Positions 8,360 to 18,027 are shown, counted from the first letter of the stretch. The stretch: DNA of 64,000 nt from Pontibacter sp. G13 (GCF_031851795.1 NZ_CP134696.1:3368501-3432500), one strand, 5' to 3'. Numbers and translations are program-made. The notes: generated by a model not told the origin, from the letters alone.

Positions 8360-9004
8360 ATGGCTCAATCCGAATCATTCTTCCAACAATCCCGCACGGC
8401 GATCAAGAATCTGAGTGTAGGCATGCGCCAGACTTTCCGGCACATGACCAAAGGGCATTCCACGAAGAATCCCACCTCCATCGAGTCAGATGACTACTTC
8501 ACGGATCGAGACAAAGCGGTCACCATTCAGTACCCAGCTGAACAAATTCCCGTCCCGGATGTGGGCCGATATCGCCTGCACATGGAGGCCGATGACTGTA
8601 TCGTCTGTGACAAATGCGCCCGAATCTGCCCCGTGGATTGCATCACCATCGAAAGCTTCAAAGCCACTGAGGACCTCGGCTACACATCTGATGGCTCCAA
8701 GAAAAGGCTCGAATTGCCGGTATTCGATATTGATATGGCGAAGTGCTGTTACTGCGGATTGTGTACTACGGTGTGCCCTACAGAGTGCCTGACCATGACC
8801 AAGGTATTCGATTACAGCGAATACGACCGAGAGCAATTTGTCTACCACTTCGGCATCCTCAGCCCAGAGGAAGAAGCCCAAAAACGTGCCCAGCTAGAAG
8901 CAGAAAAACAGGCCAAGGCCGCCGCAAAATCTACTACCCCCAAAGCTTCTGTCCCTAAAAAGAAGCTCCCTCTCCTCAAGAAAAAGCCCAGTCAGGATTC
9001 CTGA
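8360..9004 (+). CDS. nuoI: NuoI-like 2[4Fe-4S] ferredoxin subunit
   Basis: 214 residues. Two full cluster motifs, CIVCDKCARICP and CCYCGLCTTVCP, are arranged as in NADH-quinone oxidoreductase subunit I, which passes electrons between complex I clusters at the membrane face. The N-terminal region is short and hydrophilic and the C-terminal 45 residues are Lys/Ala/Pro-rich, an extension beyond the usual fold. No other nuo gene is in the window, so the rest of the complex must be elsewhere, or this is a stand-alone ferredoxin of that family. Start at ATG 8360. Confidence 0.75.
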   Translation: MAQSESFFQQSRTAIKNLSVGMRQTFRHMTKGHSTKNPTSIESDDYFTDRDKAVTIQYPAEQIPVPDVGRYRLHMEADDCIVCDKCARICPVDCITIESFKATEDLGYTSDGSKKRLELPVFDIDMAKCCYCGLCTTVCPTECLTMTKVFDYSEYDREQFVYHFGILSPEEEAQKRAQLEAEKQAKAAAKSTTPKASVPKKKLPLLKKKPSQDS

Positions 9005-9038
9005 TCATTCTTTGGGCGTCATCCATAGACTATTTCCC

Positions 9039-9075
9039 AAAAAGAAAGGCTATCCCAGATTCTGAGATAGCCTTA
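9039..9075 (-). terminator. Terminator between nuoI-like and transglycosylase genes
   Basis: AAGGCTATC pairs with GATAGCCTT around about 11 nt. The minus-strand copy is followed by TCTTTTTGGG, so it mainly serves the transglycosylase gene; the plus-strand side has only TTAAAC. Confidence 0.8.
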
Positions 9076-9097
9076 AACATGGTGCTTGATGTAAATT

Positions 9098-10891
9098 CTA
9101 TTGCCCGTCTTCTTCGACCTTCATCAGGATACGAAGCGTCTGACCGGGACTGATATTGTCATTCGGGAGTTTGTTGATCCGCTTGATCACCTCCACTTTG
9201 GTACCGTAAAGCTGGGCGATTCGCCAGAGGGTTTCCCCTTCTTTGACGGTATGTTGTACCCAACGGCTTTCCGGCTGCGTGGGAGTCTCTGTTCCGCTAT
9301 TTTCGGGTTCTTCCTCGGGAGCAACGGGGTTTCTAATGATCAATTCATCAATTGGATTTGGCGTTGCAGGCTCCTCCGGGGTGATTGGATCGATGGGCGT
9401 TTCTTCGATCTCGGTAATCACAGGCGTTTCAGGTTCAAGATCCTGCGGTTCAAGACGATCTGTCAAGATAATCATCCGTTCGCCTTCCGGCTTCATTTTG
9501 CGCAGGTACAGCTTTTGTCCGACGTAGATCCGGAGATCTCCTTTGGCCATCCAGTTACGTTTCTGAATCGTCTTGAGCGACACGCTATAGCGATCAGAAA
9601 TCTGCAGGAGTGTTTCTCCACGTTGGACGATATGGTATTTGACCTTTTTGCGCTTGTTGAGGTAAACGATTGTACCAAGCTTGATCGCTTGGTTGGGGAG
9701 GAACTCATTCCAGACCAACAATTCCCCATATTCTACATCGTGTCCCATCGCAATCTGGCGCAGGGAAATTCTTCCATCGTACTGGACATATTCCAGATCG
9801 TGGTGGAGATCCTTTGAGACTTCAAACGTCGCATACGTCCCTTTTTCTAGCACTCCAGCATCCAAAGCCGAGTAAGGCTGAAAGTTGATGGGCTCTTCTT
9901 CCGGGGCTGGGAGGGTGGGAGCATCAGTAGGATTAGGATCGGTGGGATTCTCGAGTTCGGGGTCTTCCGGAGACTCGCTCAAATCAGTCACGACGATATC
10001 GGTGGACACCCAATCCGTTCCCAGCTCAGGACTGGGGCCTTCCAATGGCTCACGGAGTGGATCTTGGGCATGGCCGGGATAGTGGTCTCCGATTTCGGGA
10101 ATGTAGTAGGTATAGGATTGCTCTTTGGCGATCTTCTTGCCATTGAGGATCCAGCGGTTGTATTTCAGGAATGTGCTTTCATCGAGATGATGGGCTTTGG
10201 CGATTTTGCGGGCTTGGGTTTCACCTGAAACCACCTTGGGCACCAGCCACATTTCAGGCTTTTCCAGTTCTTGTACCGCTTCTCCATACGCCAATTTATG
10301 GGCGATTGCCTTCAGGACATACCAGTGAAAATCTTTGTCGATCTTCATTCGGCTTTTACCATAGTACTTGGCGTCCGTGAATTTCACAGATCCAGAAGGT
10401 CCCTCATAGTAAGCCAAGACTGCATAGGCCCAGTTGTCGTATTGGAGGTTGGCTTTTTGGAAATAGGAGGCAGCGGCTTCTGAAGCTCGATAAATATGCT
10501 TTCGCTCGTCAATTCGGTCATCGATGACAAGCCCGAGCTCCAAGCCTGTCGCTTCCTTGATTTGCCAGAATCCGACAGCTTTGGAGGAAGAAACCACAGC
10601 TGGACGCAATCCTGACTCCTGAATGGAAAGATAAGCAATATCTCTAGGCACCCCCACTCGATCGAAAGCCTCAAAGACAAATGGCATATACAGTGCGGCC
10701 CGTTGAACCATTTCATTGAAATAGCGGGGGCTAGACTTGATGTTGGAGACGAGTTCCGAGATATGTTTTTGAGCTCCTTTGTCCAGTTCCAATTCGATCC
10801 CACAATAGGAGACCTGATTGGGAACTTCCTGCCCAAAACTCAATGACATCCACCCTATGGAGGCAAACATCAGGACAAGTATGCGTTTCAT
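9098..10891 (-). CDS. Lytic murein transglycosylase with LysM repeats (MltD-like)
   Basis: 597 residues with a signal peptide (first 20 or so residues). The SLT-type catalytic domain covers about 65-190, with the catalytic Glu92 in SIQESGLRP and the structural motif GFWQIKEATG. Two clear LysM peptidoglycan-binding modules follow a Pro/Glu-rich linker: YHIVQRGETLLQISDRYSV (about 430) and VQHTVKEGETLWRIAQLYG at the C-terminus. It should cleave glycan strands in the periplasm, with roles in wall growth or remodelling. The long acidic Pro-rich linkers are typical of Bacteroidota members. Single gene. Confidence 0.88.
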   Translation of the reverse strand: MKRILVLMFASIGWMSLSFGQEVPNQVSYCGIELELDKGAQKHISELVSNIKSSPRYFNEMVQRAALYMPFVFEAFDRVGVPRDIAYLSIQESGLRPAVVSSSKAVGFWQIKEATGLELGLVIDDRIDERKHIYRASEAAASYFQKANLQYDNWAYAVLAYYEGPSGSVKFTDAKYYGKSRMKIDKDFHWYVLKAIAHKLAYGEAVQELEKPEMWLVPKVVSGETQARKIAKAHHLDESTFLKYNRWILNGKKIAKEQSYTYYIPEIGDHYPGHAQDPLREPLEGPSPELGTDWVSTDIVVTDLSESPEDPELENPTDPNPTDAPTLPAPEEEPINFQPYSALDAGVLEKGTYATFEVSKDLHHDLEYVQYDGRISLRQIAMGHDVEYGELLVWNEFLPNQAIKLGTIVYLNKRKKVKYHIVQRGETLLQISDRYSVSLKTIQKRNWMAKGDLRIYVGQKLYLRKMKPEGERMIILTDRLEPQDLEPETPVITEIEETPIDPITPEEPATPNPIDELIIRNPVAPEEEPENSGTETPTQPESRWVQHTVKEGETLWRIAQLYGTKVEVIKRINKLPNDNISPGQTLRILMKVEEDGQ

Positions 10892-11051
10892 ACCGCTAGA
10901 TTTCGGTTAACGAGTGTAGGTAAAATAGGCCATCCTGAATGGAAAATCGAAGGAAAGCTTTTCGGATGGTCGAAATTCCGACGTCATCCGTCACCCGGAG
11001 ATGTAAGGACGAGACGCAAATACGGAGCCAAATTGATGAATAGCGCAAAAA

Positions 11052-11690
11052 TTATCGCTTCCTTACGAGCATCATTCCATCTCTCACAGGAAGGAGTACT
11101 TGCTCTACACGATCATCCTCCGTGACGAGATCATTGAAAGCTCGAATGCCGGTAGTTTCCTTGTCTTTGACAGAGAGATCGGTGATTTTTCCACTCCAAA
11201 GGACATTGTCCACCAACAGAAAGCCGCCTGTTCTTACTTTAGGAAGTACCCGTTCATAATAAATGGGATACCGCGCTTTATCTGCATCGATGAATACCAG
11301 ATCAAATGGTCCCTCGATGGATTCGAGATTGGTCATGGCATCGCCGAACACTAGTTCTACCTGATCTTCGATTCCTGCCTCGATCAACCTTGGACGAATC
11401 ATGAATTCAAGCTCGGGATTGAGTTCCAGAGAGATGATCTTGCCATCCTCGGGAAGCCCTTCTGCCAGGCAGAGGCAGGAATAACCCGTAAATGTGCCAA
11501 TCTCCAGCACACGTTTCGGGCGAATCATGTGTGAAATCATCGACAAGATTCGCCCCTGAACATGTCCCGAAAGCATACGGGGGTAGAGGGTCTTGAGGTG
11601 GGTGTCGCGATTGAGCTCTGCCAGGAGTTCTGACTCGGGTGAAGTATGCGCCGCCACGTAGGCATCAATATCTGGTGGGAGGAAGTCCAT
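11052..11690 (-). CDS. Class I SAM-dependent O-methyltransferase (COMT-like)
   Basis: 212 residues. Motif I is LEIGTFTGYS, followed by the acidic ISLELNPE, a FDLVFIDADKARYP motif and LLVDNVLWSG, all typical of the caffeoyl-CoA/catechol O-methyltransferase family; IDADK and DN provide the divalent-metal ligands. The enzyme is cytosolic and the acceptor substrate is not predictable. A TATATTTG -7 box lies at 11708-11715. Divergent from dnaN. Confidence 0.88.
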   Translation of the reverse strand: MDFLPPDIDAYVAAHTSPESELLAELNRDTHLKTLYPRMLSGHVQGRILSMISHMIRPKRVLEIGTFTGYSCLCLAEGLPEDGKIISLELNPELEFMIRPRLIEAGIEDQVELVFGDAMTNLESIEGPFDLVFIDADKARYPIYYERVLPKVRTGGFLLVDNVLWSGKITDLSVKDKETTGIRAFNDLVTEDDRVEQVLLPVRDGMMLVRKR

Positions 11691-11707
11691 CTTGTATATT
11701 TTGGGCG

Positions 11708-11715
11708 CAAATATA
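11708..11715 (-). promoter_or_regulatory. -7 box (TATATTTG) of the O-methyltransferase gene
   Basis: Minus-strand TATATTTG fits TAnnTTTG 18 nt upstream of the ATG. This predicts a very short leader. No convincing -33 TTG is seen. Confidence 0.5.
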
Positions 11716-11858
11716 GGGGAGCGGACTAGGAAGTTGAGAGGATGTTATCAATTTATGGCAAAAGATTCTTAAGTTTGCAATTAGAGGCCACTTGGCGAGA
11801 AGTATCGACCGATACGATATCACATTTGGCTACCAAAACCCCTTAAGAGCAACTGGTT

Positions 11859-12995
11859 ATGAACTTCATCGTCTCCTCAGCTGCCCTGCATCGGCAGTTG
11901 AGCCGCATATCGGGTGCCATACCTTCCAAGTCGGTCCTTCCGATCATTGAGAACTTTCTGTTCGTAATCGAAAACAACCAGCTGACGGTATCCACAACCA
12001 ACCTCGAGATCTCCATGCAGACGCACTTGGAGGTAGAATCTCGTGGGGAGTCCATCCGTGTGGCGATCCCTGCTCGGATTTTGATGGACATTCTCAAGGC
12101 CTTGCCTGAACAGCCTGTGACCTTCATCATTCGTGAGGATACTTTTCAGGTGGAAATAAGCTCTGAAAACGGCAAGTACAAGCTGAGTGGTGAGAATGGC
12201 GAGGATTTCCCGATCATTCCGACCCCAGAAGGAACCGACTCTTTGGGAATTCCGATGCATGTCATGCTGAAGGCCATTTCCAAAACGCTTTTCGCAGCTT
12301 CTTCCGACGAGGACAAGGCCGCCCTTAACGGCATTTTCTTCGATCTGAATGAGAACTTCTCCACCTTCGTAGCTACTGACGCACACCGATTGGTACGCTA
12401 CCGGAGAAATGACCTGACGGTTTCCAATCCCACCAACTTCATCGTGCCTCGTCAGGCGCTCAATTTGCTCAAAAGCTCATTGGACCCCAACGCTAATCGC
12501 GATGTGATCATCCAGTACAACGACAGCAATGCATTCTTCAAAACTGAGGATCTACTGCTCGTATGCCGATTGATCGACCAGAAGTATCCTGATTACGAGA
12601 ATGTCATTCCCACCGACAATCCCAACAAGCTCTTTATTTCCAAGCAGGAGCTTCTGGGTACGCTTCGTCGGGTGAATATTTTCGCAAACAAGAGCACGCA
12701 TCAAGTACGCTTTTCCATCAAGGGAAGCGAGCTGGAGATTTCTTGTGAAGACAATGACTTTTCGAATGAGGCGAGGGAGACGCTCAAATGCCACTATGAA
12801 GGTCAAGATGTGGAGATCGGGTTCAATGCTTCCCTCTTGCTGGATGTAGTTTCCAACGTGGATACCGCTGAAACAGTCATCGAACTTTCTGAGCCAAACA
12901 GAGCAGGGATTATCCTACCAAATGCGCAGGAGGAAGGTGAAAACATTTTGATGCTGATCATGCCGATCATGCTCAACTCCTACGTGGGGATTTAA
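11859..12995 (+). CDS. dnaN: DNA polymerase III beta subunit (sliding clamp)
   Basis: 378 residues, the normal length. Three clamp domains follow one another, opening MNFIVSSAALHRQLSRISG and closing with the family C-terminus LMPIMLNSYVGI. The ring-shaped dimer holds DNA polymerase III on DNA in the cytosol and recruits other clamp-binding proteins. dnaA and recF are not next to it, unlike the classic origin arrangement, and no DnaA-box cluster was noticed. A strong terminator follows. Confidence 0.97.
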   Translation: MNFIVSSAALHRQLSRISGAIPSKSVLPIIENFLFVIENNQLTVSTTNLEISMQTHLEVESRGESIRVAIPARILMDILKALPEQPVTFIIREDTFQVEISSENGKYKLSGENGEDFPIIPTPEGTDSLGIPMHVMLKAISKTLFAASSDEDKAALNGIFFDLNENFSTFVATDAHRLVRYRRNDLTVSNPTNFIVPRQALNLLKSSLDPNANRDVIIQYNDSNAFFKTEDLLLVCRLIDQKYPDYENVIPTDNPNKLFISKQELLGTLRRVNIFANKSTHQVRFSIKGSELEISCEDNDFSNEARETLKCHYEGQDVEIGFNASLLLDVVSNVDTAETVIELSEPNRAGIILPNAQEEGENILMLIMPIMLNSYVGI

Positions 12996-13013
12996 GCTAA
13001 ATACCTAAATAAT

Positions 13014-13058
13014 AAAACGCGGACGACTCTTTGAAGAATCGTCCGCGTTTCGTTTTCT
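13014..13058 (+). terminator. Strong terminator of dnaN
   Basis: AAACGCGGACGA and TCGTCCGCGTTT pair fully around a short interior and are followed by CGTTTTC. Confidence 0.9.
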
Positions 13059-13076
13059 AGGCCCATTCAAATTAGC

Positions 13077-14174
13077 CTAATCATCATCCCATTCGTCATC
13101 CTCGTAATCAGATGCAGTCTCTTCGTGCTCAGGATCTGCCTGATTCTTGGCGTGGCTGTTTTTCTTCGCTTTCTCCAATTCGGTATGGAGGAACAGACGA
13201 ATATCTGCAGCTACATGCTTTCGTAGTGCGAGAAAGGCTGACAGGAAAAACCCAAAAACCAATCCCAAGAAACCATACAAAACCAGAGATGACTTTGTGA
13301 TCTTAAAGGGAGGCTCAGGCGGGTCCAGAATATAGATAATGGGAATATCTTGCTGGAGTTGAGCGACACTTTGCTCTCTAGCCGCCACCAATTGATTATA
13401 CATAATTTGAAGTACTCCCAATTCCTCCTGCAATTCCATTGGGAGGATATTGTCCTGATTAAATACCAGCGAACGGTTTTCATCTTGGTAGCGTGCCAAT
13501 CTCCGTTTGAGCTTATCTAGCTCATACTTGATAGAATCTGCTCGCTCTGTGAAGAACTCAATGTTATTGAGGGCTTTTTCAGTACGTTGTTTCTTGTAGT
13601 ATTCATTCAGCGAATTGATGTACGAATCACTGACTGCCTGCGTAACCCGGGGTTGATAGTAGGAATTGGACATCTTGATGAATCCTTCATCCGTGAAAGA
13701 TACCTTCATCGATCTCCCTATCAGCTTTGTTGCCTTGATGATTTTTCCTTCAAGTGAAAGCTCTTCATCTTCCCACGGAATTAGATCGGCTACCAATTTG
13801 GGAAGGCCTACATACCGAGAATTTCCATCAAGAACCAAGTCTGCTACCAACTTTTTGGAACCTCGAACCATGACAGAATCATCTGCCACCATAGACCGAA
13901 CTTTACGGCTTTTGAGGATTCCGATCATCATACTCCCTTCCCCAGACTCGAGGCTTGTACCCAACAGCATAGAAAGTGGGTTAGAGGCGACTCCCCCAGT
14001 AGAGAAAGATTCTGAATGAAAAATAGCATCAGAAGTGTAGATAGAAGGCTTCAGCCAAGCGTGGGTTCCAGCCAAGACTACAAAAATCATGACTATGGCC
14101 AGCATCATCCATCTCCTTCTCCGCAGTTCGTCGCGATATACCCCAAGTCGCTCAAGGATAAATTCAATATTCAT
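13077..14174 (-). CDS. Wzz-like polysaccharide chain-length/co-polymerase protein
   Basis: 365 residues with one membrane helix near the N-terminus (about 22-42) and one near the C-terminus (about 290-312), separated by a periplasmic coiled-coil-rich region: the polysaccharide co-polymerase topology. The usual C-terminal tyrosine kinase domain is absent; the cytoplasmic tail ends in an acidic run (DYEDDEWDDD). It starts 7 nt after the SLBB export gene and must be co-transcribed with it. Probable role: control of length or export of a surface polysaccharide. Confidence 0.85.
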   Translation of the reverse strand: MNIEFILERLGVYRDELRRRRWMMLAIVMIFVVLAGTHAWLKPSIYTSDAIFHSESFSTGGVASNPLSMLLGTSLESGEGSMMIGILKSRKVRSMVADDSVMVRGSKKLVADLVLDGNSRYVGLPKLVADLIPWEDEELSLEGKIIKATKLIGRSMKVSFTDEGFIKMSNSYYQPRVTQAVSDSYINSLNEYYKKQRTEKALNNIEFFTERADSIKYELDKLKRRLARYQDENRSLVFNQDNILPMELQEELGVLQIMYNQLVAAREQSVAQLQQDIPIIYILDPPEPPFKITKSSLVLYGFLGLVFGFFLSAFLALRKHVAADIRLFLHTELEKAKKNSHAKNQADPEHEETASDYEDDEWDDD

Positions 14175-14181
14175 GATGATA

Positions 14182-17100
14182 CTACTCTCTTAGTAGGGTT
14201 CTGTCAACTAGTAAGTAGAAGGTCAAAATGGCTGTAGCAGAGGCCAAAATCTCTTGGATATTGACACGACCCAATGGAGAGCCTTCCTTTTTCTCTTTCA
14301 CTGGTTTCATCGGGATATGAACAATCGCTCCTTGTTCGATTTTTGGGTATTTCCGGAAAACCAAGAACTGCTTTGCTCTTTTCACACGTCCGTCCACATA
14401 GGAAACTGTGGTCAGTTTTTTGCGAGACCGGCGATCAAATCCACCTGCAAGATTCAGATAGTATTTCATTTTCCGCTTATTCGGCTCGAACATCACCGTA
14501 GTATTGGGACGCAGCACATTTCCAGTCATGGTCACCAAATCTACTCGTGCAGGGATCATCAGAGTATCACCATCCAAGAGGGGCAGATCATATTTTGAAT
14601 TAGGTCTTTTCAAGGCCTTGTCCAATTTGATGGCAATACTGCCTCTTTCTGGACGCAGAATATATGCTCCTGCCAAATCCGCCAACTCCGTGATTCCGCC
14701 AGCTCTAAGGACAATACTACTCAACCGTTCAGCTTTGGTATTCTTGACATATTCTCCACGGACCTGAACTTCACCCAAAATATGGACAAGCTCTTGGGTC
14801 TCGAAAGCAGCATTCTTTCGGATGTGGATCATATCAAATGCATTGATTTTGATGCTATCCAGATTCGCATCATTTCGCCAATCCTGCTGAGTGGCCACTG
14901 TATTGATGACAACTGGCACCGGAATAATCTCCCCTGTTGCTGTGGTAGTTTCAATCACACGAGACAACTCAATATTCCGGAAGTCCGCCTGCATCTGGAT
15001 GCCTTCTGCCTTATAGAGGACATCTTTCAAGGTCATATTAGGTAGCACTTCGAATGTATCTGGGTTATTGACCAAGCCGCTTACGATCACATAGCCAGGA
15101 ACGAAGAAGTCCCGTTCAGAGCGAATGATCATTTTATGGAATTCTGTGACAAGGATGCTGTCTGCAGTATTTCCCAATTGCCAGTCCTCCTCGATATTGA
15201 CTCGAATTATCTCCTTTTCCTGAGTGCCTAGGTTGAATGTGCCTCGCTCTGCCAAGTCTATGTCGCGGTAAAGCTCTACCTCATTGACATCAGCCTCATC
15301 GGTGAGTCCTCCCGCTTGATAAAGCAGGTCTTTAAGCGTCATTCCTACTTTCAGCTGATACTTTCCGGGCTTACGGACGGCACCTTCGACCTCGATATAT
15401 TTGAAGGTGATGAAATCGTATTTGGAATAAACCATCACCTTATCGAACCGATTGATCAATAAAGTGTCGAGATTGTAATCGTTTTGCCAGTTTTCTGAAA
15501 CAGAAATTCGCTGAACCACCCTGTCTAGATCACCACCTGCATCATCACCGCCTTCTAGATCAGAGGCCACTCCTGATAGGTCTCCGTCATCTGACACCAC
15601 GATACTCACTCCATCGTCAGCATCATCTCCCATCTCAGTCCCTCTTCTCGCTCTTTTCACATCTACCTGGTTGGGACGTGTGATGATGGAAAGCTCTACA
15701 TTATTGAAATCCGCATCTTCTTTGATACCCCCCACCAAAAAGAGGAGATCTTTCAAGGTCATCGTTGGACTCGTCTGAATCACTTGGGGATTTCGGACGT
15801 GGCCTTCGACAGAAATAAACCTTTTATCCTGAAAATCACTTTTGGAGAAAATCAAGATCGCATCGAAAAACTGTAGTCTAGGATCTTTCACATCTCCTCC
15901 TTCAGACAGCATGTCGATCAAGTTGATCGGAAGGTATATCACTTCGCTGGAGTTGGGAACAATCCGAACGATATAGGCCGTTTCCATAAAAGCGTCGATC
16001 CCCAAACCGCCAGAGCGTTGGATCAGATCCGATACTCGCTCATTTTCGAGCAACTGATAGGTTCCGGGATATTCAACATTTCCATAGATCTGCACAATAT
16101 TGAAAGCTCCCTTATTGACAGTCCGGATAATCAATTTGTCTCCAGAGAACAATTGGTAGTCTGGACCAGATCGATCGATATATTGATCCAAGGAAATATC
16201 GATCAGGACCTCGCGTTCAGTCGCTTTATCGAGTCTTGCGACTTTGGCATCCTTCCGGAAGGCATCATAATTCAATCCTCCGGCGAAAGAGACCAAATCT
16301 CGCAGGTTTTCATCTTCTCTCAACTCATAAGCCTTGGCTCTTTTGACAGCACCTTCGATTTCTACCACTTTCCCTTGCACAGGTACATAGATGAAGTCAT
16401 TATCCTGTAGGTAAATAGGCTGAGTTTTTCCATTAATGAGGAAATCGTACAAATCCAAAGTCTGAACGGTTTTACCTTTCCGTTTAATCTGGATATTTCT
16501 AACACTACCAATGGAACTAATTCCTCCTGCCATGACCAACGCATTGAAGGCTGGAGTAGAAGCATGAACCTTAAATGCTCCCGGTTGATTGACCTCGCCG
16601 ACAATGTTGACATTGATAGATCTCCGATTGGCAGACATGGAAATCTCAATCGTAGACCTATCCGAAACGATATTGCGGTAGCGCTTGGAGAGCTTCTCCC
16701 GAGCTTCTGCAAATGTCATCCCGCCCACATATATTTTCCCGAGATACTGACGAATAATTCCTCCGTCCTTGCCCACTCTGAGAGATTCATGCAATTCATT
16801 GGGACCATAGACGGTGATGGTAAATTGGTCTCCAGGGCCAATGATGTAGTCTTCAGGAGTGAGATTGCCATTGTACAATCCAAAATTGACGAGCGTATCC
16901 ATCAACACATGGTGCCCAAAGACGTTGCTGATCGCATCTTCCTCAAGATTGACCTCATTGATATGGGTAGGTTTGTCCTCAAATTCAGCATCCTCTTCAT
17001 CGAGAACCCCTTCTTCGGTTGCCGCATCTGATTGTTCACTGGGCAGGGGAGCCTGAACGGGTGCAGGAAACCCTGAAGCGGACGAAGACGGCGTATTCTG

Positions 17101-17301
17101 CATACTGGCGGGAATATTTCCACTAGATTGCAAAATGCGCTGAATATCACTTTCGGGAATTCCACTGCTACGCAACTCCTGAAGGCGGGAATTTAAATCA
17201 GGTAAATTGTTCGGATCAGGCGGTTGCCCAAATAGAATCAAGGGCACAAATACCAATAAAATCAGATGTGCGACTCGGACAAATAGGTCGTTCAGGTTCA
17301 T
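14182..17301 (-). CDS. Large SLBB-domain polysaccharide export outer-membrane protein (Wza-like)
   Basis: 1039 residues, far longer than E. coli Wza (about 380). A signal peptide is followed by a Pro/Ser-rich segment, a Poly_export domain (GPGDQFTITVYGPNE, about 155-235) and many SLBB modules. These recur as variants of 'VEGAVRKPGKYQLKVGMTLKDLLYQAGG' cut into shorter units such as MTLKDLLFLVGGI and MTLKDVLYKAEGI. A hydrophobic helix sits at the C-terminus (about 1012-1033). It should form or line the outer-membrane exit channel for a capsule or exopolysaccharide, working with the Wzz-like protein downstream. Confidence 0.88.
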   Translation of the reverse strand: MNLNDLFVRVAHLILLVFVPLILFGQPPDPNNLPDLNSRLQELRSSGIPESDIQRILQSSGNIPASMQNTPSSSASGFPAPVQAPLPSEQSDAATEEGVLDEEDAEFEDKPTHINEVNLEEDAISNVFGHHVLMDTLVNFGLYNGNLTPEDYIIGPGDQFTITVYGPNELHESLRVGKDGGIIRQYLGKIYVGGMTFAEAREKLSKRYRNIVSDRSTIEISMSANRRSINVNIVGEVNQPGAFKVHASTPAFNALVMAGGISSIGSVRNIQIKRKGKTVQTLDLYDFLINGKTQPIYLQDNDFIYVPVQGKVVEIEGAVKRAKAYELREDENLRDLVSFAGGLNYDAFRKDAKVARLDKATEREVLIDISLDQYIDRSGPDYQLFSGDKLIIRTVNKGAFNIVQIYGNVEYPGTYQLLENERVSDLIQRSGGLGIDAFMETAYIVRIVPNSSEVIYLPINLIDMLSEGGDVKDPRLQFFDAILIFSKSDFQDKRFISVEGHVRNPQVIQTSPTMTLKDLLFLVGGIKEDADFNNVELSIITRPNQVDVKRARRGTEMGDDADDGVSIVVSDDGDLSGVASDLEGGDDAGGDLDRVVQRISVSENWQNDYNLDTLLINRFDKVMVYSKYDFITFKYIEVEGAVRKPGKYQLKVGMTLKDLLYQAGGLTDEADVNEVELYRDIDLAERGTFNLGTQEKEIIRVNIEEDWQLGNTADSILVTEFHKMIIRSERDFFVPGYVIVSGLVNNPDTFEVLPNMTLKDVLYKAEGIQMQADFRNIELSRVIETTTATGEIIPVPVVINTVATQQDWRNDANLDSIKINAFDMIHIRKNAAFETQELVHILGEVQVRGEYVKNTKAERLSSIVLRAGGITELADLAGAYILRPERGSIAIKLDKALKRPNSKYDLPLLDGDTLMIPARVDLVTMTGNVLRPNTTVMFEPNKRKMKYYLNLAGGFDRRSRKKLTTVSYVDGRVKRAKQFLVFRKYPKIEQGAIVHIPMKPVKEKKEGSPLGRVNIQEILASATAILTFYLLVDRTLLRE

Positions 17302-17383
17302 GGAGTTGGTTTTGCTTCAAAGTTTTCAAACAATCGACGGTAAAACAAATGCCGGAGGTTAAATTCTCTGTAAAATCTAACCC

Positions 17384-17797
17384 TTAGGAATTGGGGATAT
17401 CCTGACATAGCTCTACCAAAACCCCATGACAATCTTTGGGGTGGATGAAGCAAACCCACTTATTGTCTGCTCCCTGCTTCGGCTCATCATTCAACAAAGT
17501 GAAACCAAGATCGCTGAGTCGCTTCATTTCCGCACGAATGTCCTCTACTCCAAATGCAAGATGGTGAATCCCTTCACCTCGCTTAGCAATGAATTTCGAA
17601 ATTGCGGAATTTGGATCCTGACTCTCAAGTAGTTCAATTTTGGTATCTCCACATTGAAAAAAGCTGGTCGTTACTCCTTCGCTCTCCACAGCTTCGTGTT
17701 TGTAAGGGGCACTTCCCAACAACTGCTCATACAGCTTGTCTGCATCAGCAATGGATTTCACAGCAATCCCGATATGTTCTACTTTCTTCATGCTCAT
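17384..17797 (-). CDS. mce: Methylmalonyl-CoA epimerase
   Basis: 137 residues, usual length, of the vicinal-oxygen-chelate (glyoxalase) fold. Metal ligands are visible as His in VEHIGIAV, Glu in TKIELLES, His in GIHHLAFGV and Glu in VLVELCQD. It interconverts (2R)- and (2S)-methylmalonyl-CoA in propionate and odd-chain/branched catabolism. The start could be ATG 17797 or the third codon (MKKVEHIG), which is the more usual N-terminus. The mutase genes are not in the window. A full Bacteroidota promoter lies upstream at 17833-17865. Confidence 0.93.
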   Translation of the reverse strand: MSMKKVEHIGIAVKSIADADKLYEQLLGSAPYKHEAVESEGVTTSFFQCGDTKIELLESQDPNSAISKFIAKRGEGIHHLAFGVEDIRAEMKRLSDLGFTLLNDEPKQGADNKWVCFIHPKDCHGVLVELCQDIPNS

Positions 17798-17832
17798 ATT
17801 ATTCGTTTTGGCGGATGTCAGTCGCCAACGTC

Positions 17833-17865
17833 CAAATTTATCCCTTGTTGTCTATATATCACCAA
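17833..17865 (-). promoter_or_regulatory. Promoter of the epimerase gene
   Basis: Minus-strand TTG (17865-17863) and TAAATTTG (17840-17833) are separated by 22 nt, matching the Bacteroidota -33/-7 consensus, about 35 nt upstream of the start. Confidence 0.65.
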
Positions 17866-17981
17866 TTTTACAAGAGAAATCTGGTACGGATATGTCACAT
17901 TTTCGAAGGACAAATGCAGCAATAAATCAACTCATGTCTTTCAATTCTTAGGGCGCTCATCCCATATTGAGCTCCTTCAAC

Positions 17982-18016
17982 AAAAAAGGCGACCCTCTAG
18001 GATCGCCTTTTTTGAT
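17982..18016. terminator. Bidirectional-looking terminator of the GH3 gene
   Basis: AAAAAAGGCGA and TCGCCTTTTTT flank a short CC...GG-closed loop. A-tracts and T-tracts on both sides allow either direction; the gene ending here is GH3 on the minus strand. Confidence 0.88.
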
Positions 18017-18027
18017 TTTGCCACTAA

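Noticed and set aside
9013-9024. GGGCGTCATCC as a possible sixth element start
   Set aside because: Only the first bases resemble the element; no hairpin 1, central palindrome or tail follows.
11859-12995. Replication origin next to dnaN
   Set aside because: No dnaA gene, no DnaA-box cluster and no AT-rich unwinding region noticed; dnaN is isolated here.
17950-17966. GGGCGCTCATCCC near the GH3 terminator as an element copy
   Set aside because: Short chance similarity; the remaining element blocks are missing and orientation does not fit.
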